Source: Erysipelotrichaceae bacterium
GTDB lineage: Bacteria; Bacillota_I; Bacilli_A; Erysipelotrichales; Erysipelotrichaceae
Reading direction: 5' to 3'
NCBI GenBank assembly: GCA_030694975.1
Contig: JAUYTU010000018.1
Span: 62,001-126,000 of the forward strand
Length of the DNA stretch: 64,000 nucleotides
The notes under the pieces are model-generated. The model worked only from the letters and a program-made list of their open reading frames with translations. It was not told the origin of the DNA and searched no databases. Below, piece after piece: positions 51,277 through 60,097 of this stretch. The position numbers and the translations under genes were made by a program. Position 1 is the stretch's first letter, and each line of letters opens with the position of its first letter.

Positions 51277-52927
51277 AATGATTAAAAACCGCTATATGAT
51301 CGTTTCGCGATTGGGCGAAGGTGGGATGGCCGATGTATATCTGGCGGTTGATACCTTACTTAATCGTGAAGTGGCTATTAAAGTTTTGCGTGGAGAACTA
51401 TCGACCGATCATGTTTCGTTGTTGCGTTTTAAACGCGAAGCCAATGCGGCGAGTACCTTAAATCATCCCAACATCGTTGAAATCTATGATGTCGGGGAAG
51501 AAGCCGGCAAACATTTTATCGTAATGGAAGTGGTGAGGGGGAAAACCTTAAAACAGCTCATTTCTCAGCGTGGCGCGATGGAAAAAGAGGAAGCTTTGGC
51601 CATCATGAAACAGCTGATAGTAGCAGTATCGGAAGCACATCGCAAAAATATCATTCACCGCGACATTAAACCGCAAAATGTTTTGATTAAGGATGATGGA
51701 ACCGTTAAGATCACGGATTTCGGTATCGCCTTGGCTCAAGATGCCATGCAGCTGACTCAGACCGATGCTGTTATGGGTTCCGTTCATTATTTGGCACCGG
51801 AATGCGCACGGGGAGAAGCCGCAAGTAATCAAAGTGATGTTTACTCTTTGGGAATCGTATTATACGAGTTGTTGCGTGGTGATGTTCCTTTTACCGGTGA
51901 AGCACCTGTTCAGATTGCCATTAAGCATATGCGCGAGGATATACCGAGTATACGCGAATTCAATCCGACCTTGCCTCAGTCGTTGGAGAATATCATTATT
52001 AAAGCGACGGCGAAAAATAAATTGCTGCGCTATCAATCGGCGAAGGATATGTCCGATGACTTACTGACTTGTCTGAGTGCGGCTCGTGCAAAAGAAGCGA
52101 AAGTGATCTTTGTCGATGATGATGCCGAAGGGTCAACCACCGTGATCAATCAGGTTGCGACCTCTGAACCGGTCGTTGAATCAAAGTCGACCTTTGCTAC
52201 CGTTTCGGCAGCTTTGACAATCAGTGCGTTGGTTATCCTGATTGGTTTTGCGATATTTACGATGTTCAATCCGGGAACCATTGAGAGTCGTTATACCAAT
52301 GTTCCGGATTTGTCCGGTTTGAATTACAGTGAAGCTAAACTTGCTTTAGAAGAGAAAGGTCTGACTCTTTCCAGCAATGTTCTATATACACTGACCGAAG
52401 ATATCCAGGCGGGCAAAATTATCTCGTTCACTCCGACCTTTGGTACTCAGGTTGAAAAAGGATCCCTGGTTACCATTACCGTTTCTGAGGGAATTTACTA
52501 TGTAGTTGCTGATTTTACCACAAAAACCCTTGAGGAAGCCCGTGCAATGTTATCCGGTACGCGGATTACGATTCGTAGTGAAAACGAACCATCACTAACC
52601 GTGACTCCGGGAACGATCATCCGTCAGGAGTTGTTGTTGGCAGGGGATAAACTTGATCCAAGGCGCTCCTATGAAATAAAGCTGGTGGTCGCTTCTTATG
52701 TTGAATGGGTCGTTCCGCAATCCATTATCGGAATGGGTATTGGTGAAGCTTCCCGAATGATTGAAGAGTTGGGATTAAAAGTGATGACAGTTAAATTGTC
52801 AACGGCTGAATTAAGCGAAGAAGAACTGGCTAAAATTGTATATAACGTTGTAGAGTCTGTTTCACCGGGTGTTGGCAGTCTGTATATTCAGTACGAAGAT
52901 TCTACTGTCATTTTGTATTATTACTAA
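51269..52927 (+). CDS. prkC: PASTA-domain serine/threonine protein kinase
   Basis: A 552-residue membrane kinase. The kinase domain (about 8-275) has LGEGGMADVY, VAIKVL, the catalytic loop HRDIKPQN and DFGIA. One membrane helix lies near 312-333. Outside are three PASTA domains (about 345-412, 413-480 and 481-550), which in relatives bind muropeptides or lipid II. It controls cell-wall and division functions together with the phosphatase. GAGGTGAT precedes the ATG. Confidence 0.94.
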   Translation: MSEMIKNRYMIVSRLGEGGMADVYLAVDTLLNREVAIKVLRGELSTDHVSLLRFKREANAASTLNHPNIVEIYDVGEEAGKHFIVMEVVRGKTLKQLISQRGAMEKEEALAIMKQLIVAVSEAHRKNIIHRDIKPQNVLIKDDGTVKITDFGIALAQDAMQLTQTDAVMGSVHYLAPECARGEAASNQSDVYSLGIVLYELLRGDVPFTGEAPVQIAIKHMREDIPSIREFNPTLPQSLENIIIKATAKNKLLRYQSAKDMSDDLLTCLSAARAKEAKVIFVDDDAEGSTTVINQVATSEPVVESKSTFATVSAALTISALVILIGFAIFTMFNPGTIESRYTNVPDLSGLNYSEAKLALEEKGLTLSSNVLYTLTEDIQAGKIISFTPTFGTQVEKGSLVTITVSEGIYYVVADFTTKTLEEARAMLSGTRITIRSENEPSLTVTPGTIIRQELLLAGDKLDPRRSYEIKLVVASYVEWVVPQSIIGMGIGEASRMIEELGLKVMTVKLSTAELSEEELAKIVYNVVESVSPGVGSLYIQYEDSTVILYYY

Positions 52928-52936
52928 GGAGAATGC

Positions 52937-53803
52937 ATGCCAAAAGCCAGAATCATTAAAATAATCTCAAATCAATATACCGTGTTTACCGAAGATGGTG
53001 AGCGACTTTTGGCCATAGCCATGGGCAAGCTCCGTCTTAAAAAATCACCGGTCGTCGGCGATTGGGTTCAAGTCGATAGACTGGAGGACAAATGGGGAAT
53101 TCAGCTGGTTGAAGAACGCTTTAATGAGCTTACCCGACCATTGATTGCCAATGTCGATAAGGCGATGATTGTTACCTCCCTGATACAACCGGATTTTTCA
53201 CCGATTCTGCTCGATCGATTGATCTTTTTGATCAGTTATGCCAACATCGTCCCTGTCATCGTTGTGACCAAATGTGACTTATTACCGAAGGATGATCCGG
53301 TGTATCAGATCATCGCCGAATATCAGAAAGCTGATTATCAAGTGCTTTTTACCGGTCGGGATATGCCGGTGGATAATATTATGGCTGCATTAAAAGGGAA
53401 GGTGACGGTGTTGACCGGGCAAAGCGGTGCCGGTAAGTCATCGTTGATTAATCGGATTGACGGATCTTTTGAGTTGATCACCCAGGAAATTTCCAAGGCG
53501 TTGGGCCGTGGCAAACACACCACCCGTCATAGTGAATTGCATTATGTAGCTGAAGGTTGGGTTGCGGATACACCGGGGTTTTCGTCCCTTGATTTTTCGA
53601 TGATCGATAAAGACATCTTCCGTTGGATCGTACCGGACTTTAAGCCATACATGGGAAAATGCAAATTTCGTAACTGTATGCACGAAAATGAGCCGGGATG
53701 TGCCGTTAAGGAAGCTGTCAGTAAAAATGAAGTGTCTAAAATCCGTTATGAAAATTATGTGGAATGTTTAAAAATGATTGAGGAAGAGAGGAAACCGTTA
53801 TGA
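52937..53803 (+). CDS. rsgA: Ribosome small-subunit-dependent GTPase A
   Basis: A 288-residue circularly permuted GTPase that helps mature the 30S subunit. After an OB fold (about 1-65), the G motifs run in permuted order: TKCDLLPK (G4) near 115, GQSGAGKSSLIN (G1) near 160, DTPGFSSL (G3) near 210. The zinc-binding C-terminus has CKFRNCMHENEPGC. AAGGAGA precedes the ATG. Overlaps rpe by 4 nt. Confidence 0.95.
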   Translation: MPKARIIKIISNQYTVFTEDGERLLAIAMGKLRLKKSPVVGDWVQVDRLEDKWGIQLVEERFNELTRPLIANVDKAMIVTSLIQPDFSPILLDRLIFLISYANIVPVIVVTKCDLLPKDDPVYQIIAEYQKADYQVLFTGRDMPVDNIMAALKGKVTVLTGQSGAGKSSLINRIDGSFELITQEISKALGRGKHTTRHSELHYVAEGWVADTPGFSSLDFSMIDKDIFRWIVPDFKPYMGKCKFRNCMHENEPGCAVKEAVSKNEVSKIRYENYVECLKMIEEERKPL

Positions 53804-54450
53804 CCATCATTGCTCCATCGGTTTTATCACTGGATTACAGCAAATTTGAAAATCAGATGTCGGATTTGCATGCTTCAAAGGCTCAATGGCTTCATTTCGA
53901 TGTCATGGACGGACATTTTGTGCCGAATCTGACCTTTGGTCCGGATATATTAAAAGCGTTTCGTAAGGCTTCGCATTTGTTTCTGGACGTCCATCTGATG
54001 GTGGAAGATCCGGAATTCTTTTCGGATGTATTCATGGATGCCGGTGCACAGATGATTACCTTTCATACAGAAGCTCTAAATCATGACTCAACTCACATTC
54101 TGGCATTGATCAAGAAAATTAAGGGTAGGGGAGTTCAGGTGGGCCTGAGTGTCAAACCAAAAACACCGGTCGAAATTTTGTTTCCATATATTAATGAGGT
54201 GGATATGTTTTTAATCATGTCAGTAGAACCGGGTTTTGGTGGTCAGTCATTTATCCCTCAATCACTTGAGAAAATTTCCGCTTTGAGAACTCTGATCGAT
54301 CAATCTCAATCGTCGGCACTCATTGAGGTTGACGGCGGTATCAACAGTCATACCGGAAGTTTATGCAAACAAGCCGGAGCCAATGTACTGGTTGCGGGCA
54401 GTTACATATTTAAAGACGATATTATTGCGGCTGTGGAGAGTTTATGGTAA
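53800..54450 (+). CDS. rpe: Ribulose-phosphate 3-epimerase
   Basis: A 216-residue TIM-barrel enzyme that converts ribulose-5-phosphate to xylulose-5-phosphate. Motifs: APSVLSLDYSKFENQM at the start, FDVMDGHFVPNLTFGPD near 31, LDVHLMVEDP near 65, MSVEPGFGGQSF near 140 and IEVDGGI near 172 (catalytic Asp). It links the pentose phosphate pathway to the split transketolase at 21.5 kb only by function, not by position. Confidence 0.95.
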   Translation: MTIIAPSVLSLDYSKFENQMSDLHASKAQWLHFDVMDGHFVPNLTFGPDILKAFRKASHLFLDVHLMVEDPEFFSDVFMDAGAQMITFHTEALNHDSTHILALIKKIKGRGVQVGLSVKPKTPVEILFPYINEVDMFLIMSVEPGFGGQSFIPQSLEKISALRTLIDQSQSSALIEVDGGINSHTGSLCKQAGANVLVAGSYIFKDDIIAAVESLW

Positions 54451-55040
54451 AAGCACTGTTGGTCGCCTCGTTGGCAAAACATATACCCACGGATCATTTT
54501 GACTTTGTCATTGGTGTCGATCGAGGTGCTTTGATATGTGTGCAAAAGGGAATGATCATGGACTTGGCCATCGGTGATTTTGATTCAGTTTCAAAAGAAG
54601 AGCTTGAAATAATTGGTTTACATAGCAAAAAAATCGTGATGTTGGATGTTATCAAAGATGTTACCGATTCTCAGGCGGCGATGGCTTATGTAGAGTCGTT
54701 TGATGAGGTGGTTTTGTGTGGCGGATTGGGGGGGCGCATTGATCATCAATTGATCAATATCGGCTTAGTCAGAAATGACATTCGATTGAGTCTATGGGAT
54801 GAAAATCATTTGATGTATACGGTAATCGGCGATAAAATCATAAAAAAAGCGGGATACCGCTATTTGTCACTGTTTGCCTGTGAATCCTCCATTGTTCATT
54901 TGAGTGGTGTGAAATATCCTTTGAACAGCCGAAGTATCAATGAAGATGATTTGTATTTGGTGAGCAATGAAATCATTGAAGAAGAAGCTTATCTGTCTGT
55001 CAAGGGTAAAGTATTGATCATCCAAAGCAATGATGCATAA
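54444..55040 (+). CDS. thiN: Thiamine pyrophosphokinase
   Basis: A 198-residue enzyme that makes thiamine pyrophosphate from thiamine and ATP. GVDRGA near residue 24, IGDFDSVSKEE near 46, CGGLGGRIDHQLINI near 93 and a C-terminal beta domain with SVKGKVLI are visible. It overlaps rpe by 7 nt and ends the gmk-to-thiN gene row. Transketolase, encoded in this window, needs its product. Confidence 0.93.
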   Translation: MVKALLVASLAKHIPTDHFDFVIGVDRGALICVQKGMIMDLAIGDFDSVSKEELEIIGLHSKKIVMLDVIKDVTDSQAAMAYVESFDEVVLCGGLGGRIDHQLINIGLVRNDIRLSLWDENHLMYTVIGDKIIKKAGYRYLSLFACESSIVHLSGVKYPLNSRSINEDDLYLVSNEIIEEEAYLSVKGKVLIIQSNDA

Positions 55041-55067
55041 AAAAAACGGTTGACACCGTTTGTTTTT
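55037..55067. terminator. Bidirectional terminator between thiN and rpmB
   Basis: AAACGGT and ACCGTTT pair around TGAC, with an A run on the left and a T-rich run on the right. Confidence 0.85.
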
Positions 55068-55068
55068 A

Positions 55069-55260
55069 TTAGGCAGCTTGCTGGGCTTTTAGTGATTTTA
55101 AGGCGCGGGCGGAAATACGGATTTTTTGCGGCTTTCCATCGACCATCACTTTAACTTTTTGCAGGTTAACATTCCATTTCCGACGTGTAGCACGCAGTGA
55201 ATGTGAACGTTTGTTTCCAGATAATGCCTTCTTACCGGATACGGCGCATACTCTTGACAT
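55069..55260 (-). CDS. rpmB: 50S ribosomal protein L28
   Basis: A 63-residue basic ribosomal protein. [19 protein letters not shown] at the N-terminus and [10 protein letters not shown] and [10 protein letters not shown] later match bacterial L28. Only one Cys remains of the zinc pattern, as in other zinc-independent forms. AAAGGGGGG precedes the ATG. It is transcribed against the thiN row, with its own promoter. Confidence 0.96.
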   Translation of the reverse strand: MSRVCAVSGKKALSGNKRSHSLRATRRKWNVNLQKVKVMVDGKPQKIRISARALKSLKAQQAA

Positions 55261-55298
55261 ACCGTAACCCCCCTTTCTTGTCTTATTTGTGCTTGTAA

Positions 55299-55327
55299 AC
55301 TATATCATAGCTCTATTTAAAATGCAA
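55299..55327 (-). promoter_or_regulatory. Promoter of rpmB
   Basis: On the minus strand TTGCAT (55322-55327) and TATAGT (55299-55304) are 17 bp apart. Confidence 0.75.
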
Positions 55328-55435
55328 GTAAAAACCGTACGATTTCGACCATGATTTCAGCTTCGTTTTTACCATCGTTAACCCTGGATTTGATACGTTG
55401 AGTTGCATAAAAATCTTTTTTATCAAGAGCATTTG

Positions 55436-55444
55436 TGCTATGAT
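55436..55444 (+). promoter_or_regulatory. Extended -10 promoter of ftsA
   Basis: TGCTATGAT is an extended -10 box, 33 bp before the ftsA ATG. No clear -35. Confidence 0.5.
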
Positions 55445-55477
55445 GTACTCGTATGGTTGTGGGAGGATTTAATAGCT

Positions 55478-56731
55478 ATGGAAAAACAACTTCTGGCGGC
55501 TGTTGAAATTGCCGATCACGAAATCCGTCTGATTGTAGCGGAAATCTATAACACCCGTCTGCAGATTCTGAAGACGGAAAGAGTCGAATGTTCGGGTTAT
55601 AACGGCAAAGAGATCACCAGTGAAAAAGATATCGTAAATAGTCTCAAGCGGGCTGTTGAGAATGCTTCGAAAAATATCGGTGCATCGATTCAACAAGTCC
55701 TTTTGTTAGTTCCTTCGATTGATTTTAAGCGAGTCATGCGCCGGGTAACCGGTGAGGTTGCCAATCTGGCTACTGGCATTTCGCTCAACGATATTCAACG
55801 GGCATATGCCAGCGTACTGCGTATGGAATATGAACCGGATTTGGAAGTTATCAACGTTATGGTAACCAAATACATTGTAAACGGTATTAATATGAAGAAA
55901 GCACCGATACATGAATCGGCAGAACACTTTGTTATGGAAACCGAAGTGTATCTGGCAAACCGTGATTTGGCGTATGGACTTGCGGCTTGTGTCGAAAAGG
56001 CAGGTTTAGGAATCATTGACATCGTATTGGATGCCTTTGGTTTAGCAAAAGAAGCCTCCTTATTGGAGCAGTCTGCGGATGAAGTCATTATTGCCATTCG
56101 ATTAGAAAAATTAATGACTCATCTTTGTCTGTATTCCGGCTCAAAACTGCTTAGTTCAGAAATTTTGGACACAGGATTTGGTGATTGGATCGGCAAAGTC
56201 AAAGAAACTTTTGATGTTCCGTTGGATGTGGCCAGCCGATTGATGATTTATAACTGCCGCTGTGATGGTGTTGTGCCATCCGATGCACCGATTTATATGT
56301 GGTCGCAAAACGGTCAGACACATACTTGCTCTTTAGCGCAATTGATGGATGCTTTATGGCCATCGATCAAAGCATGGATCGTGGAGGTCAATAAAACCTG
56401 CGAACCGATTATAGCAGCGAAGCGGGCATCGGTGGTAATTACCGGTGAAGGAGCGATTATTCAGGGTTTAAATCAGGCTTTACAGCTTGCTCTTGCAACC
56501 CGGGTTAATTTATATATCCCCGAAACATTGGGTGTACGTAATGGATCGTTTACGGCTTTGCTTGGAGCGTTCTATATGTATAAAGATTTGGAAGTCTGGC
56601 GTCGCAAGACGGCGGGAAGTATAAACCTGTTTGAATTTAATGCGATGATATCTGCCCGTAAAGGCAAGGATGGTTCCGGTGAGGAAACATTCCCTAAACG
56701 GTTAAAGGGTATATTTGAAACGAAGAAATAA
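55478..56731 (+). CDS. ftsA: Cell division protein FtsA
   Basis: A 417-residue actin-like protein that ties FtsZ to the membrane. [18 protein letters not shown] at the N-terminus is the first phosphate-binding strand, [13 protein letters not shown] near 328 matches the adenosine motif, and a terminal amphipathic helix ([13 protein letters not shown]) would bind the membrane. Sequence between is divergent from model FtsA; the DTGFGDW segment near 231 is the second phosphate loop. The ATG at 55478 follows GGGAGGA. ftsZ lies 17 bp downstream. No mur or ftsQ genes precede it. Confidence 0.87.
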   Translation: MEKQLLAAVEIADHEIRLIVAEIYNTRLQILKTERVECSGYNGKEITSEKDIVNSLKRAVENASKNIGASIQQVLLLVPSIDFKRVMRRVTGEVANLATGISLNDIQRAYASVLRMEYEPDLEVINVMVTKYIVNGINMKKAPIHESAEHFVMETEVYLANRDLAYGLAACVEKAGLGIIDIVLDAFGLAKEASLLEQSADEVIIAIRLEKLMTHLCLYSGSKLLSSEILDTGFGDWIGKVKETFDVPLDVASRLMIYNCRCDGVVPSDAPIYMWSQNGQTHTCSLAQLMDALWPSIKAWIVEVNKTCEPIIAAKRASVVITGEGAIIQGLNQALQLALATRVNLYIPETLGVRNGSFTALLGAFYMYKDLEVWRRKTAGSINLFEFNAMISARKGKDGSGEETFPKRLKGIFETKK

Positions 56732-56748
56732 CGTCCGGAGGATCGACA

Positions 56749-57813
56749 ATGAACGAAGATAAGTATCAACAAGTAGCCAAAATTAAAGTATTTGGAATCG
56801 GTGGAGCCGGTTGTAATGCTGTCAATCGCATGGTAGATGAAGGGTTGCAGGGCGTTGAATTTTATGTCTGTAATACCGATCTGCAAGTATTAAATGTCTC
56901 AATGGTCAAAAATAAGCTGATTTTAGGCAAAGAAACGACCAAGGGCTTAGGTGCCGGAGCAAATCCGGAAATCGGGCGTAAAGCTGCTATTGAAAGCGAA
57001 GAAGAAATCCGCGTCGCCATGACCGGTGCCGATATGGTATTTATTACCACCGGTTTGGGTGGCGGTACAGGTACGGGAGCTTCACCGCTGTTTGCCAAGG
57101 TCGCCAAAGAATGCGGCGCTTTGGTCGTCGGTATCGTGACCAAACCTTTTAGTTTCGAAGGTCGCAAGCGCATGGAACAAGCTTTGAAAGGTTTGGAAGA
57201 ACTGCGTGAACACGTCGATTCACTGATTATCGTTTCTAACAATCAGTTGTTGGAAGTGATCGGTCGTATACCGTTTGTGGAAGCCTTTAAAGAAGCGGAC
57301 AATGTCCTTCGTCAGGGCGTTCAAACCATTACGGACTTGATTGCGGTTCCGGCAATGATCAACTTAGACTTTGCGGATGTTCGTTCGGTCATGGAAGGTC
57401 AAGGCACGGCATTAATCGGTATCGGTATGGCTGCGGGGGATAATAAAGCTCAGGAAGCTGCTCAGCGTGCGATTACCTCGCCATTGCTTGAAGCACAGAT
57501 TCGTGGTGCGCGTAATGCCATCGTCAATGTGACCGGTGGGGAAAATATCACAATTTTCGATGCCAGTGATGCCGTGGAGTATATCCGCGATTCAGCCGGT
57601 GGGGATATCGATATTATATTTGGGGTTGCCATCAATGAGCAAATCGGCGATTCTATCATCGTTACGGTCATTGCGACCGGGTTTGATTTACCGAAAAACA
57701 ACGGCGTGGTTCAGCCGGTACAGTCAGCTGCGAAAGTCGTTGAAGTCATTAAAAATGAAAAACCGACACAGGAAGACGACGGAGATATCCCGGGATTCTT
57801 CAGGTCTAGATAA
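56749..57813 (+). CDS. ftsZ: Cell division protein FtsZ
   Basis: A 354-residue tubulin-like GTPase that forms the division ring. [16 protein letters not shown] near residue 13, the tubulin signature GGGTGTGAS near 106 (Ser replaces the usual final Ala), the T7 loop [11 protein letters not shown] near 205, and the C-terminal peptide DIPGFFRSR that binds FtsA are all present. The linker between core and tail is short (about 25 residues). TCCGGAGGA precedes the ATG. Confidence 0.97.
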   Translation: MNEDKYQQVAKIKVFGIGGAGCNAVNRMVDEGLQGVEFYVCNTDLQVLNVSMVKNKLILGKETTKGLGAGANPEIGRKAAIESEEEIRVAMTGADMVFITTGLGGGTGTGASPLFAKVAKECGALVVGIVTKPFSFEGRKRMEQALKGLEELREHVDSLIIVSNNQLLEVIGRIPFVEAFKEADNVLRQGVQTITDLIAVPAMINLDFADVRSVMEGQGTALIGIGMAAGDNKAQEAAQRAITSPLLEAQIRGARNAIVNVTGGENITIFDASDAVEYIRDSAGGDIDIIFGVAINEQIGDSIIVTVIATGFDLPKNNGVVQPVQSAAKVVEVIKNEKPTQEDDGDIPGFFRSR

Positions 57814-57814
57814 C

Positions 57815-57833
57815 AGGGCGCAAGCCCTTTTTT
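57815..57833 (+). terminator. Terminator after ftsZ
   Basis: AGGGC and GCCCT pair around GCAA, followed by six T. Confidence 0.82.
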
Positions 57834-57846
57834 CATTGCATATGTT

Positions 57847-57875
57847 TTGTTTATTTATGTGAACATTGCTAGAAT
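57847..57875 (+). promoter_or_regulatory. Promoter of the unknown gene after ftsZ
   Basis: TTGTTT and TAGAAT are 17 bp apart, with TGC before the -10 box. Confidence 0.65.
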
Positions 57876-57893
57876 ACATTACAGGAGGAGATT

Positions 57894-58355
57894 ATGAAAC
57901 TTTTGTATGTAAAAGCTAGTATTTTCACGGCAAGCTATCGATGTACTCAAGTGCGTCAGCGGCTCATCCGGTTTATAAAACAAAACCCACCAACAGCGAT
58001 TGCGGTCAGCGGGATGCAAGACGGACTACAGTTAACAATGCATCAGTTTATCAAACAGCTCAATCATCCTGAGATTCGGATTCTGGATATACCGGGACAG
58101 TATCAGGTGAAGGAGACAGCAATCAATCTTTTTAGTAACTACTTATCTGCCGGTGAGCTTACGATCGTACCGATCGAAGGAACGGTTGCGGTCATTGAAA
58201 AAATCAATCGATGCAGAGTTTCTTATATGCTATTCGATATTTTTGCGGAAGAAGAATTTGCGGATTATAACGGGGAGTTGGATGATGCTCTAATTGAAGA
58301 ATTGACTCAATTGCTCAAACAAAGTGAAAATAAGCATAATGAGGGGTTAAATTAA
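57894..58355 (+). CDS. Hypothetical protein
   Basis: A 153-residue soluble protein I do not recognise. It looks mixed alpha/beta, with strands such as AIAVSG, IRILDIPG, LTIVPIEGTVAVIEK and YMLFDIF, and an acidic C-terminal helix. There is no signal or membrane segment. ACAGGAGGAG precedes the ATG, and it has its own promoter and terminator. It sits where sepF or ylmD-type genes often follow ftsZ, but I see no likeness to them. Confidence 0.7.
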   Translation: MKLLYVKASIFTASYRCTQVRQRLIRFIKQNPPTAIAVSGMQDGLQLTMHQFIKQLNHPEIRILDIPGQYQVKETAINLFSNYLSAGELTIVPIEGTVAVIEKINRCRVSYMLFDIFAEEEFADYNGELDDALIEELTQLLKQSENKHNEGLN

Positions 58356-58373
58356 CGGCAATGCCGTTTTTTT
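58354..58373 (+). terminator. Terminator after the hypothetical gene
   Basis: AACGGC and GCCGTT pair around AAT, followed by seven T. Confidence 0.85.
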
Positions 58374-58374
58374 C

Positions 58375-58398
58375 TGAAAAAAAGATCCCGTAGGATCG
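58375..58398 (-). terminator. Terminator of the Cof-type phosphatase gene
   Basis: On the minus strand GATCC and GGATC pair around a 4-nt loop and run into seven T. Confidence 0.75.
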
Positions 58399-58404
58399 AA
58401 TGTC

Positions 58405-59184
58405 TCAGATTAAGTTCAGTTCTTTACAGGCCAGAAAGATTCCGTCTTCCAACACTGAACGGGTCGTCAATGTAGCAATCTCTTTTAGGGAGACATTGCC
58501 ATTGCCCATAGCAACACTTATCTTTGCATGTCTAAACATTTCCATATCATTGAGTGAATCACCGAATGCAATATAGGATTCTGGTAACTGCCACAAATCG
58601 AGTATTTGTCGGATGCCGGTATATTTTGAATGAGAATTGCTGACGATATCCGCATAATGCGATTCTCCCGGCATAACCAACGTGCCTTCAAGATTCATAA
58701 ACTTCTGATAATCATAACCTTTCGGTGCATAAACCAAGATCATATCGACATCTTCGCCTTCGTATGCTTTCGCCCGCGAAGGGATGGGTAATTTGAAGAA
58801 TTCGTGGGATATCTTCACGCTTTCATCCGGTTCAAACCGCATGAAATCCGGTTGTCCTTTAAATTGAACATTAATACCATCTTCAATCACGATTTCCTCT
58901 ATCTTACGAATGACTTGGGGATCCATGACATAATGATATAAACATTGCTGATGAGCATCGTAGAGCTGCTGACCATTGCTAGTCACATAACCGTCCCATG
59001 CAATCATATCGGTGATGCCGGTTTGTTGGCACGCCTCAAAATTTCTTCCGGTTGCGATCGCGATTTTATATCCTTTTTGCTTCAATATTTTTAAAGTTTC
59101 AATGGTAGAGGGTGGCACCACATGCGATTTTGTGTCAAGCAAGGTTCCGTCAACATCGAAGAATAGGGCTTTTATAGGTTTCAT
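58405..59184 (-). CDS. Cof-type HAD phosphatase
   Basis: A 259-residue cytosolic phosphatase of normal Cof length. Nucleophile motif FFDVDGTLLDTKSH (about 8-21), motif II IATGRNFEA, and motif III/IV FGDSLNDMEM near 207. Relatives act on sugar phosphates or FMN; the substrate here is unknown. Unlike the paralogue at 18177 it has no membrane tail. Confidence 0.92.
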   Translation of the reverse strand: MKPIKALFFDVDGTLLDTKSHVVPPSTIETLKILKQKGYKIAIATGRNFEACQQTGITDMIAWDGYVTSNGQQLYDAHQQCLYHYVMDPQVIRKIEEIVIEDGINVQFKGQPDFMRFEPDESVKISHEFFKLPIPSRAKAYEGEDVDMILVYAPKGYDYQKFMNLEGTLVMPGESHYADIVSNSHSKYTGIRQILDLWQLPESYIAFGDSLNDMEMFRHAKISVAMGNGNVSLKEIATLTTRSVLEDGIFLACKELNLI

Positions 59185-59315
59185 TGTGTTACCTCAAAGT
59201 AATTATACGATAAAAAAAACTCTTTACCACTAATTGAACGTTGTAAGCGATTACTTTTTTTCAAAGGGTAGAAAATGTGAAAAAACATAGTATACTTGTC
59301 TTGTCGGAGGACATT

Positions 59316-60035
59316 ATGAAACCAATTACAGACTTACATGTACACACGATTTCGAGCGGACATGCTTACAGCACCCTTTTGGAAATCGTACAATATGCCA
59401 AGAGCATCGGTTTGCCGATGGTCGGAATCAGTGATCATGCTCCGGGGATGCCCGGTGGTGCTCATTTATTTCATTTTTTCAATATGCGTATATTGCCCAA
59501 GGAAATCGATGGAGTTCGGGTATTGCGAGGCGTCGAAGTCAATATCATGGACCATCAGGGCACGATCGATGTCGATGAGCGATTGCTTCGCAAAACAGAT
59601 TATGCAATTGCATCCTTACACCCGCCATGCATTCCTTTTGGTGATATAAAATCGAATACCGAAGTGTTAATCAAAGTCATGGGCATTGAAGGTATTTCAA
59701 TCATTGGTCATCCGGATGACGATCGTTATCCGCTGGATTATGATGCTTTGGCACAGGCAGCCAATGAGCATCATGTATTGCTTGAAATCAACAATTCATC
59801 GATGAATGGGTTTTCCGCAAGGTCAAACAGTAAAATTGTTATCAAGCAATTGCTAGAAGCGTGCAAACGCCATCATACATATGTTATCTTCGGATCGGAT
59901 GCTCATATCAGTTTCGATGTCGGTAATTTTACCTATTGTAAGGAAATTGTCGAAGAATGTGACTTTCCGATGGAACTGGTCGTTAATCATCAGTCAGATA
60001 AGTTACAGCAGTTTTTACCTAAGATATTTGAATGA
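59316..60035 (+). CDS. PHP-domain phosphoesterase (YcdX-like)
   Basis: A 239-residue protein of the PHP family, with metal-binding motifs DLHVHTISSGHAYSTL (about 6-21), ISDHAPGMPGGAH near 45, ASLHPPC near 105, GHPDD near 136 and GSDAHISFDVG near 204. E. coli YcdX is a trinuclear zinc phosphatase. Substrate unknown. The ATG at 59316 has CGGAGG upstream; a GTG earlier in frame has none. Confidence 0.9.
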   Translation: MKPITDLHVHTISSGHAYSTLLEIVQYAKSIGLPMVGISDHAPGMPGGAHLFHFFNMRILPKEIDGVRVLRGVEVNIMDHQGTIDVDERLLRKTDYAIASLHPPCIPFGDIKSNTEVLIKVMGIEGISIIGHPDDDRYPLDYDALAQAANEHHVLLEINNSSMNGFSARSNSKIVIKQLLEACKRHHTYVIFGSDAHISFDVGNFTYCKEIVEECDFPMELVVNHQSDKLQQFLPKIFE

Positions 60036-60041
60036 TTACTT

Positions 60042-60065
60042 ACTCCGGGCATCCGGAGTTTTTTT
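60042..60065 (+). terminator. Terminator after the PHP gene
   Basis: ACTCCGG and CCGGAGT pair around GCAT, followed by seven T. Confidence 0.9.
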
Positions 60066-60067
60066 GA

Positions 60068-60094
60068 CAAAAAAGCGCGGTCATGGACCGCGCT
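60068..60094 (-). terminator. Terminator of the acyl-CoA dehydrogenase/Etf operon
   Basis: A 9-bp stem, AGCGCGGTC with GACCGCGCT, runs into a T-rich stretch on the minus strand. Confidence 0.9.
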
Positions 60095-60097
60095 GTA

